Shown: one piece after another, positions 1 to 5,478 of the stretch
How the letters are laid out: each line of letters opens with the position of its first letter
Numbering within the stretch: position 1 is the stretch's first letter
DNA from: Bacteroidales bacterium GP2
Lineage (GTDB): Bacteria; Bacteroidota; Bacteroidia; Bacteroidales; Muribaculaceae
Length of the DNA stretch: 15,824 nucleotides
Assembly (NCBI GenBank): GCA_001701115.1
Contig: DAAJ01000056.1
Coordinates: 1,995-17,818 of the forward strand
Direction: 5' to 3'
The notes under the pieces: model-generated
Told to the model about the DNA's origin: nothing
Database searches by the model: none
The model's input: the letters and a program-made list of their open reading frames with translations, nothing else
Translations under genes and position numbers: made by a program

Positions 1-2
1 CA

Positions 3-428
3 AACTCACTTATCGAGGCGGTGGTTTATGCCGAGGCCGCCGCACGCCATGCTTCGGCGCGACTGAAGGATATTGAGTTCCGCGCCGACTTGCCCGACTG
101 GAACGATGAGGGTACACGTCATCCCGAAGAAATGGTGCTGATAACCCAGAGCATACGCGAAGTCAATCAGATTATGGCCACCTATGTTGGTATCGTGCGC
201 TCAAACCTGCGTCTTGACAGAGCGTGGAACCGCCTCGACATTCTCTATCATGAAACCGAGAGCCTCTTTAAATATTCAAAGGCTTCGCGCGAAATCTGTG
301 AGTTGAGAAATATTATAAATGTTGGCTATCTCATTATGCGCCAGGCTAAAGAGCGTAAAGAATCAAGAGGGCTGCACTACACAATTGACTATCCTCCTGT
401 GCCATCACGCAATCAAAACGGCAAGTGA
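3..428 (+). CDS. nadB: L-aspartate oxidase, C-terminal part (truncated by window edge)
   Basis: The frame is open to the left edge of the window (codons from base 3 read N-S-L-I-E-A), so only about the last 141 residues are present. NadB is the cytosolic FAD enzyme that oxidises L-aspartate to iminoaspartate, the first step of de novo NAD synthesis, and it works with quinolinate synthase NadA. The visible part is the helical C-terminal domain. It ends in the family hallmark KESRGLHYTIDYP, preceded by the usual helix that begins ELRNIINVGYLI. The GTG at 21 is internal and is not a start. The stop at 426-428 is followed within 14 bases by the next gene, so the two may be cotranscribed. The FAD-binding part lies outside the window. 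Assignment rests on recognising the conserved C-terminal motif. Confidence 0.9.
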   Translation, partial: NSLIEAVVYAEAAARHASARLKDIEFRADLPDWNDEGTRHPEEMVLITQSIREVNQIMATYVGIVRSNLRLDRAWNRLDILYHETESLFKYSKASREICELRNIINVGYLIMRQAKERKESRGLHYTIDYPPVPSRNQNGK

Positions 429-442
429 TACGTTATATAGGT

Positions 443-1093
443 ATGAAACAACTCCTCAAATACCTATTTCTACTTGCCGCACTGACTGTTTTTCCGACAG
501 CCGCAACCGCTGATGACGTAAAGCCGCAGCTGCCGGACGGAGTCAATGAGCTCCCCGATGCGCGCCTCAAGGGCATACGCGGCTACTACTATACTGTTAT
601 TGACGGCGACACTGTCAAAATGAATGTGCTCAATACAGTAACCATCTTCCCTCCTATGAAATACAAGAACAAAAAGGAGGAAGAATTTTATTGGAGAACG
701 GTACGCGACGTTAAAAAAACGCTTCCCTATGCTAAGCTGATATGCGCAACCCTCATTGAAACATACGAGTATATCGAAACCTTCCCCACGCAGAAAGAGC
801 GTGAAGAATACCTCAAGAAAATGGAAGGGGAGATATTCAAGCAGTACAAGCCCGTGCTGAAAAAATTCAGCAAATCACAAGCCCAGCTTCTAATCAAGCT
901 GATTAAGCGCGAAACCGACCAGAGCAGTTACAATATTATAAAAGCATTCCTCGGCTCGTTCCGCGCCGGATTCTGGCAAACATTCGGGCGATTCTTCGGA
1001 GTAAACCTCAAAGGCGACTATAAGCCGGACAAGGACCGCAAAGACGCAATAATTGAGCGTGTTGCTGTCGGTGTTGAGCTCGGCATGCTCTGA
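443..1093 (+). CDS. Secreted DUF4294 family protein
   Basis: A 216-residue protein starting at ATG 443. The frame extends upstream to a GTG at 425 that overlaps the nadB stop, but from 443 the protein begins with a clean signal peptide (MKQLLKYLFLLAALTVF), cleavage probably after residue 23 (A-T-A before DD). The body carries features I associate with DUF4294, a Bacteroidetes-restricted family: an early VIDGDTV segment, RTVRDVKKTLPYAKL near residues 85-100, then LLIKLIKRETDQSSYNIIK and a FWQTFGRFFGVNLKGDY stretch near the end. No catalytic motif is recognisable and the function is unknown. A periplasmic location is inferred from the signal peptide and the lack of a lipobox. It sits 14 bp behind nadB and is probably in the same operon. 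Confidence 0.8.
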   Translation: MKQLLKYLFLLAALTVFPTAATADDVKPQLPDGVNELPDARLKGIRGYYYTVIDGDTVKMNVLNTVTIFPPMKYKNKKEEEFYWRTVRDVKKTLPYAKLICATLIETYEYIETFPTQKEREEYLKKMEGEIFKQYKPVLKKFSKSQAQLLIKLIKRETDQSSYNIIKAFLGSFRAGFWQTFGRFFGVNLKGDYKPDKDRKDAIIERVAVGVELGML

Positions 1094-1102
1094 ATCCACC
1101 CA

Positions 1103-1140
1103 CCGTTATGCCGTTTTTATTGCATAATGGATATTAATGG
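1103..1140 (+). promoter_or_regulatory. Candidate operator: inverted and direct repeats at the toxin-module promoter
   Basis: CCGTTATGC (1103-1111) and GCATAATGG (1122-1130) form an inverted repeat with one mismatch and a 10-bp spacer. TAATGG then recurs at 1135-1140, exactly 10 bp after the copy at 1125-1130, so three related half-sites lie across the -33 element and spacer of the promoter. AbiEi-type antitoxins are known to repress their own operon by binding inverted repeats, so an autoregulatory operator is a reasonable inference. The inverted repeat could instead be a weak terminator for the upstream gene, but the T-run lies in the loop rather than after the stem. Confidence 0.45.
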
Positions 1141-1149
1141 TTATTTTTG
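1119..1149 (+). promoter_or_regulatory. Bacteroidetes-type promoter of the toxin module
   Basis: TATTTTTG at 1142-1149 matches the -7 consensus TAnnTTTG exactly. ATTG at 1119-1122 is a near match to the -33 TTTG, 19 bp upstream. Expected transcription start is about base 1155, essentially at the ATG at 1154. The transcript would therefore be leaderless or nearly so. Confidence 0.5.
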
Positions 1150-1153
1150 CACT

Positions 1154-1510
1154 ATGGTTATAAAGAGCAAAGATAAAGTGCATGATATTAAGGCGGAACT
1201 TCTTGATTCGCTAAAAAAGGAACATGCATTCTGGTCCTATGCTCCCGAATCAGTTTCTATTGAGAACATTAGCGATGATGAGCTTATCGCCCAAACTATG
1301 AGGCATCTGGATATTCCAGAAATCGCCCAACTATTTTCTATCTATTCCAAAAAAAAGATAAAATCTGCATGGCAACGCCTACTGGTTCCAGAAGGCGACT
1401 ACCTCTATACCCTGAACCGGTTTTTCGCATGGTACTATTTCGACGCAAAAAATCCCGATGCATATCTGAAATCACTGCAAACACGGCATCTCAATAAATT
1501 AATTGGATGA
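1154..1510 (+). CDS. Putative antitoxin-like partner of AbiEii toxin
   Basis: A 118-residue protein if started at ATG 1154; the frame also has an ATG at 1127, but that lies upstream of the -7 box and inside the repeat array. Its stop overlaps the toxin start in ATGA (1507-1510), so the pair is translationally coupled. I do not recognise a named catalytic domain. Visible features are an N-terminal amphipathic helix, HAFWSY at residues 24-29, an acidic stretch with DDELI, a central YSKKKIKSAWQRLL helix, and an aromatic LNRFFAWYYFD segment near the end. Short proteins of this pattern next to AbiEii in Bacteroidetes are plausibly the antitoxin, perhaps related to the DUF6922 type; that link is inference. 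It lacks the size of a classical AbiEi (winged helix plus a second domain). The sequence is AT-rich compared with the flanking genes. Confidence 0.55.
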   Translation: MVIKSKDKVHDIKAELLDSLKKEHAFWSYAPESVSIENISDDELIAQTMRHLDIPEIAQLFSIYSKKKIKSAWQRLLVPEGDYLYTLNRFFAWYYFDAKNPDAYLKSLQTRHLNKLIG

Positions 1511-2166
1511 AGGGGCTTGCCAAACATACAGCAGCAATTATTCCAGTCATATCAAAGCTGGAGTGCATAAAGCCTTATGTACTTGTCGGTGGAACTGCAC
1601 TATCACTGCAATTAGGTACACGGTTAAGCGAGGATTTGGATTTTATGTCCTGGCGAAGCACAAAAAATGAAAGCAGAGAAGTAGACATCTCAGCTATCCG
1701 AAAGGAACTTGAGGCAACAGGCTTGCTGGAATCATTTGATATCCTGGACATAAACCATATAGAAGCCATCGTTGGAAGTGTAAAAGTTTCTTTTTATGCA
1801 AGTCCAAACCGTTCACCTGTAAAAAAGATCATTCCACTCACGGGTAATCTTAGAATGGCTGATAAAACATCCATAGGTGCAATGAAAATGGAAGTATTGC
1901 TAAGGCGCAGCAAATTCCGGGATTATTATGACATTTATTCGCTTCTGGAAGCAGGAGAGGATCTGTTTGAGATGATGGATATAGCACTTAAATATTCGGG
2001 ACATCGCCTTAAATCCAAAAACCTCCAGTCGCTTCTCACTAATTCTAAGAGATTTATCATAGAGGATAAATTTAAGGAACTTGAACCGGTATATGACATT
2101 TCCCCCACCGATATAGAAAATAAATTACGAGATGTGATTCTTGCCGGACGGGCTAATCAGCAATAA
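1507..2166 (+). CDS. AbiEii/AbiGii-family nucleotidyltransferase toxin
   Basis: A 219-residue protein. AbiEii-family proteins are minimal nucleotidyltransferases that serve as toxins of type IV toxin-antitoxin or abortive-infection systems; relatives such as MenT modify tRNA with nucleotides. Seen here: motif I VGGTALSLQ (GG at 28-29), motif II SEDLDF with D43 and D45 as probable metal ligands, K127 in IGAMKMEVLL and RDYYDIYSLL (138-147), which match the family's motifs III and IV. The C-terminal part is a helical region with many lysines. All motifs look intact, so an active enzyme is expected. Translation is coupled to the preceding gene by an ATGA overlap. The AT-rich composition suggests the two-gene module was acquired horizontally between housekeeping genes. 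The target is not predictable from the sequence. Confidence 0.88.
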   Translation: MKGLAKHTAAIIPVISKLECIKPYVLVGGTALSLQLGTRLSEDLDFMSWRSTKNESREVDISAIRKELEATGLLESFDILDINHIEAIVGSVKVSFYASPNRSPVKKIIPLTGNLRMADKTSIGAMKMEVLLRRSKFRDYYDIYSLLEAGEDLFEMMDIALKYSGHRLKSKNLQSLLTNSKRFIIEDKFKELEPVYDISPTDIENKLRDVILAGRANQQ

Positions 2167-2224
2167 AAGTATCAGCTTATTATAAATTGGAGCTGAGAAT
2201 TGCGGCTAATGCGCCGATTTTTGC

Positions 2225-2232
2225 TACTTTTG
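2225..2232 (+). promoter_or_regulatory. -7 box of lipoprotein-yifB operon
   Basis: TACTTTTG matches TAnnTTTG. The expected start near 2238 gives a leader of about 12 nt before ATG 2250. Only a loose -33 candidate (ATTG at 2199-2202, spacing 22) is visible. The position supports ATG 2250 over any upstream in-frame codon. Confidence 0.6.
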
Positions 2233-2249
2233 CGTGTATTACCAGCGAC

Positions 2250-3269
2250 ATGAGATTTTTTCATCACATAATCATTCTTTTAGCAGGAGTGCTTGCAGCG
2301 GGATGCAGCAAAAGCGACTCATTTAAGGTTAGCGGCACAATCGAAGGTGCCGGAGGCTCTATGGTGGAACTGCTGTACTTCAACAACGGCGCATACGAGC
2401 GTCTGAGTGCGCCAGCTAAAGAGGGCAAATTCGCGTTTCAAGGCTCGGTATCATCCCCGGCAGTCGCTTTTCTGAGCGTCAGCGGTGGAGCTCCTCTTGT
2501 GGAACTCGTGATAAGAAACGGTGCTGACATCCGGTGTGAAATTGACCCGGCAAATCGATTCGCTCTGAAAATCAAAGGGGATAAGGCAAATGAATTATAC
2601 GGCAAATTCCTGAATGACAATGCCGAAGTTTTTGAATCACGCAGCATTTCACGCATAAACGATGCTGTGAAAAAATTCGTGGAGAAAAATCCTGGCTCAA
2701 TCGCTTCGACAGTTGCCGTCATTACCCAGTTCAGGAGTGCCGACAATGAGATTATGGCAGATTCGCTTTTAGGAATAATAGATGCGGAAGCACGCCCAAA
2801 TAGCCTTCTCGCCAATTATAATGCGGTACTTTCAAGCCAGTTGTCGGCAGAATCCCGTGAGTCGGTAGGCTCAATGACCCTTATAGGAAGGAATGATTCC
2901 ATAGTGCGTTACAATCCGTTCCGGCATAAATTGTCAGTGCTTGCATTTGCGGGTGGCGACAAGACCGGGCGCGATTCCATCTTGAATGCGTTGCGTGCAC
3001 TTAGGAAAGATTACGATACTAAACGCCTTGGCATGGTAGAGGTTCTCACTGTGCCAGACAGCGCGACATGGATTCATGTGACAGAACAGGATAGCGCGAC
3101 ATGGTACCAGGTATGGACTCCAGGCACTTTTTCAGCGCCATCGTTCCGCCGCATGGCTATAGCCCGAGTACCTTACTTCGTTGTTGTCGATTCAACCGGG
3201 CACCAGGTTCACCGTGGGTCATCCGCGGTCGCCGCTGAAAGCTTCGTGCGTTCACATCTTAAACAATGA
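2250..3269 (+). CDS. Lipoprotein with DUF4369 and CxxC-less thioredoxin-like domain
   Basis: A 339-residue protein. The start at 2250 is chosen because it gives a complete lipoprotein signal (MRFFHHIIILLAGVLAAGC, lipobox LAAGC, lipidated Cys19) and lies just after the -7 box. Residues about 24-120 resemble DUF4369, the N-terminal domain found on many Bacteroidetes TlpA/ResA-like thiol-disulfide proteins. The C-terminal part looks like a thioredoxin fold: strand KLSVLAF (227-233), then GGDKTGRD where a WCxxC active site would be, and a cis-proline loop VPYFVVVDSTG with P308. There is no CxxC anywhere; the only other cysteine seen is in DIRCEID. It therefore probably cannot do disulfide exchange and may bind or scaffold instead. 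Predicted to be anchored in a membrane facing the periplasm. It is followed 4 bp later by yifB, suggesting cotranscription. Confidence 0.75.
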   Translation: MRFFHHIIILLAGVLAAGCSKSDSFKVSGTIEGAGGSMVELLYFNNGAYERLSAPAKEGKFAFQGSVSSPAVAFLSVSGGAPLVELVIRNGADIRCEIDPANRFALKIKGDKANELYGKFLNDNAEVFESRSISRINDAVKKFVEKNPGSIASTVAVITQFRSADNEIMADSLLGIIDAEARPNSLLANYNAVLSSQLSAESRESVGSMTLIGRNDSIVRYNPFRHKLSVLAFAGGDKTGRDSILNALRALRKDYDTKRLGMVEVLTVPDSATWIHVTEQDSATWYQVWTPGTFSAPSFRRMAIARVPYFVVVDSTGHQVHRGSSAVAAESFVRSHLKQ

Positions 3270-3273
3270 AGCT

Positions 3274-4818
3274 ATGTTGGTAAAAACTTACGGAGCTGCA
3301 GTACAAGGCATAGACGCTATTGTAGTAACTATTGAAACGGTTGTTGACCGCGGTTTTAGTTTCACTATGGTGGGGCTACCAGACGCGGCTGTCAAGGAGA
3401 GCTACCAGAGGGTTGTAAGTGCTATCAACCAAAGCGGTGCAGAATTTCCACGACATCGTGTAGTCATTAACCTCAGCCCTGCCGATGTAAAGAAGGAGGG
3501 CGCGGCATACGACCTCCCCATAGCGGTAGGCATTCTGGCAGCTGCTGAGAAAATACCCTCGGAAAAACTCGGAGGGATGATGATTATGGGTGAACTGTCG
3601 CTTGACGGTTCAGTATTGCCTATCCGCGGCGTGCTCCCTATGGCTATAAAGGCGCGGTCACTCGGCTATAAGGGAATGATTGTGCCGAAAGCTAATGCCA
3701 CCGAAGCAGCCGTGGTAAATAACCTTGAGGTGTACGGAGTTGACAACCTGCGGGAAGTGCTCGACTTCCTTTCCGGCAAAGGCGAGATAGAACCTACAAT
3801 TGTTAACACCCGCGCTGAATTTGCTGCCGATGCCGGAAACTTCGATTTCGACTTTTCAGAGGTGAAAGGACAGGAGAGTGTAAAGCGTGCCTTTGAAGTT
3901 GCATGCGCCGGTGGACACAACATATTGCTTGTAGGACCTCCGGGGTCCGGCAAAAGCATGATGGCAAAGCGTTTACCCAGCATTTTGCCTCCACTCTCCC
4001 TTGCAGAGGCACTGGAAACAACTAAAATCCATTCAGTTGCCGGAAAATTGAAAGGGGGCTCAAGGCTGCTGACCCGACGTCCTTTCCGCTCCCCTCATCA
4101 CACCATTTCTCCTGTTGCTCTTGTTGGAGGCGGCAGCAATCCGATTCCGGGGGAAATTTCATTAGCGCACAATGGAATTTTGTTTCTCGATGAATTTCCG
4201 GAATTTTCGAGGGGCGTCCTTGAAGTCATGCGCCAGCCGCTGGAAGACAGACATATAAACATAGCTCGGGCAAAATACTCAATAGACTATCCTGCCGGAT
4301 TTATGCTTGTGGCAAGCATGAACCCCTGTCCTTGCGGTTACTATAACCACCCCACAAAGGAGTGCACTTGTCCGGGTGGTGCAGTACAGAAATACCTGAA
4401 CCGTATTTCCGGTCCACTACTTGACCGCATTGACCTGCAGGTGGAAATTCTGCCTGTGCCATTTGAGGAAATATCCTCCGGAGCACCGGGCGAAAGCAGT
4501 GCAGCAATTCGTGAGAGGGTGGTGAAAGCAAGGAAGATACAGGAAGAACGCTTTAAGGACGAAAAGAATGTGCACTGCAACGCGCAGATGAACACCCGGC
4601 TGCTCAACCGCCATGTGGTTCTCGGCACTGAGGCAAAAGAACAGTTGCGCGAAGCAATGGCGCGACTCGACATGAGTGCCCGTGCTTATGACCGCATCCT
4701 AAAAGTCGCAAGGACAATCGCCGACCTTGACAGCAGCGAAGAGGTCACCGCTGCACACATGCGCGAAGCGGTATCATACCGCAACCTCGACCGCGGCAAC
4801 TGGGGAAGCAGCATCTGA
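3274..4818 (+). CDS. YifB/ComM-family Mg-chelatase-like AAA+ ATPase
   Basis: A 514-residue protein, the usual length for YifB/ComM. ATG 3274 is chosen because the conserved N-terminus MLVKTYGAAVQGIDA starts there; the frame extends further upstream but only inside the preceding gene. Domains: N-terminal ChlI/Lon-protease-like fold (about 1-170), AAA+ core (about 195-400) with Walker A GPPGSGKS at 221-228 and Walker B ILFLDE at 302-307, a cysteine cluster CPCG...CTC (C352, C354, C364, C366) likely binding zinc, and the Mg-chelatase C-terminal helical domain. ComM in gamma-proteobacteria is a hexameric branch-migration helicase aiding integration of transforming DNA. That role is inferred here by family only. 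The gene lies 4 bp after the lipoprotein gene and before a strong terminator. Confidence 0.93.
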   Translation: MLVKTYGAAVQGIDAIVVTIETVVDRGFSFTMVGLPDAAVKESYQRVVSAINQSGAEFPRHRVVINLSPADVKKEGAAYDLPIAVGILAAAEKIPSEKLGGMMIMGELSLDGSVLPIRGVLPMAIKARSLGYKGMIVPKANATEAAVVNNLEVYGVDNLREVLDFLSGKGEIEPTIVNTRAEFAADAGNFDFDFSEVKGQESVKRAFEVACAGGHNILLVGPPGSGKSMMAKRLPSILPPLSLAEALETTKIHSVAGKLKGGSRLLTRRPFRSPHHTISPVALVGGGSNPIPGEISLAHNGILFLDEFPEFSRGVLEVMRQPLEDRHINIARAKYSIDYPAGFMLVASMNPCPCGYYNHPTKECTCPGGAVQKYLNRISGPLLDRIDLQVEILPVPFEEISSGAPGESSAAIRERVVKARKIQEERFKDEKNVHCNAQMNTRLLNRHVVLGTEAKEQLREAMARLDMSARAYDRILKVARTIADLDSSEEVTAAHMREAVSYRNLDRGNWGSSI

Positions 4819-4827
4819 CAAGTGAAA

Positions 4828-4880
4828 ATTATTCTTCCATGCTAAAAATTAATTTTTTAGCATGGAAGAATAGTATTTTT
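4828..4880 (+). terminator. Rho-independent terminator after yifB
   Basis: A 19-bp perfect stem: the left arm begins TATTCTTCCATG at 4830 and pairs with the right arm 4854-4872, with a 5-base loop (4849-4853). It is followed by a T-rich tract starting TATTTTTATTT at 4874. A wobble pair and one further A-T pair extend the base. It begins 10 bases after the yifB stop and closes the lipoprotein-yifB operon. Confidence 0.85.
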
Positions 4881-4881
4881 A

Positions 4882-4913
4882 TTTGCATATATACAAAATA
4901 CATCTTACCTTTG
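4882..4913 (+). promoter_or_regulatory. Bacteroidetes-type promoter of the DUF6291-like gene
   Basis: TTTG at 4882-4885 and TACCTTTG at 4906-4913, separated by 20 bp, match the Bacteroidetes sigma-70 pattern exactly. The expected start is near 4919, giving a 27-nt A-rich leader before ATG 4946. The -33 box abuts the T-tract of the preceding terminator. Confidence 0.75.
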
Positions 4914-4945
4914 CGCCAACATACAAATATAAACACACCACACTT

Positions 4946-5431
4946 ATGAAAAATTTCACATTTAGCCTCAAATGGCACACCATCCTTAAAAATTACCCGG
5001 TAGAAATTCGTCGCGAGGTTTTCGACGCTGTGATAACCTATGCTGCAACAGGAAAAGTTATTGAAATGCAACCGCTTGCACTGATGGCATTTGATTTTAT
5101 CCGTTATGAAATTGATGAGCGGACAAAAGCCCGTGAGCGCCGCGCCGCAAAGAAGGCATCAGGCAAAGGTTCAATATCATCTGTGCCAGTTCAAGATCCA
5201 AATCCCACTGCCAACATTGAAACGACCGAAATTCCCATAGATATTGCGCCAACAACTGCTCCCAAAGCTCCAGAGCCTAATAAAAAGCCCGAGCCAAAGA
5301 TACCGGATTACCTGGCGGCACGTGCTGAAAAACAGAAGCCACTCTCAAAAACTGTAGCGCTTAAAGGGGTTAAAATCAAACTTGTAAAGCCAGCATCCAA
5401 TCAACGCTTCCGCCGCAAAATCTGTGCATGA
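4946..5431 (+). CDS. Small DUF6291-like protein of unknown function
   Basis: A 161-residue protein starting at ATG 4946, downstream of a well-formed promoter; the in-frame upstream codon at 4883 lies inside the promoter. Residues 1-60 (MKNFTFSLKWHTILKNYPVEIRREVFDAVITYAATGK...) resemble DUF6291, a short domain I associate with Bacteroidetes and some phage-like proteins. The middle (about 70-125) is low-complexity, rich in Lys, Pro and Thr and probably disordered. The C-terminus is basic (KGVKIKLVKP, RFRRK). No catalytic motif, signal peptide or membrane segment is visible. A role in nucleic acid binding would fit the charge but is speculation. It is expressed from its own promoter and ends 47 bp before polA. 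Confidence 0.6.
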   Translation: MKNFTFSLKWHTILKNYPVEIRREVFDAVITYAATGKVIEMQPLALMAFDFIRYEIDERTKARERRAAKKASGKGSISSVPVQDPNPTANIETTEIPIDIAPTTAPKAPEPNKKPEPKIPDYLAARAEKQKPLSKTVALKGVKIKLVKPASNQRFRRKICA

Positions 5432-5478
5432 ACCGGAATATCCCAAAATATTCTTAACTTAGCAGAAAAATAACGGAT

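Noticed and set aside
2172..2196. TCAGCT/AGCTGA inverted repeat after the toxin gene
   Set aside because: Only 6 bp with a 13-base loop and no T-tract, so not a convincing terminator or operator.
3058..3107. Repeated DSATW codons in the lipoprotein gene
   Set aside because: Two 5-residue copies 11 codons apart, apparently part of the domain; too short to call a repeat element.
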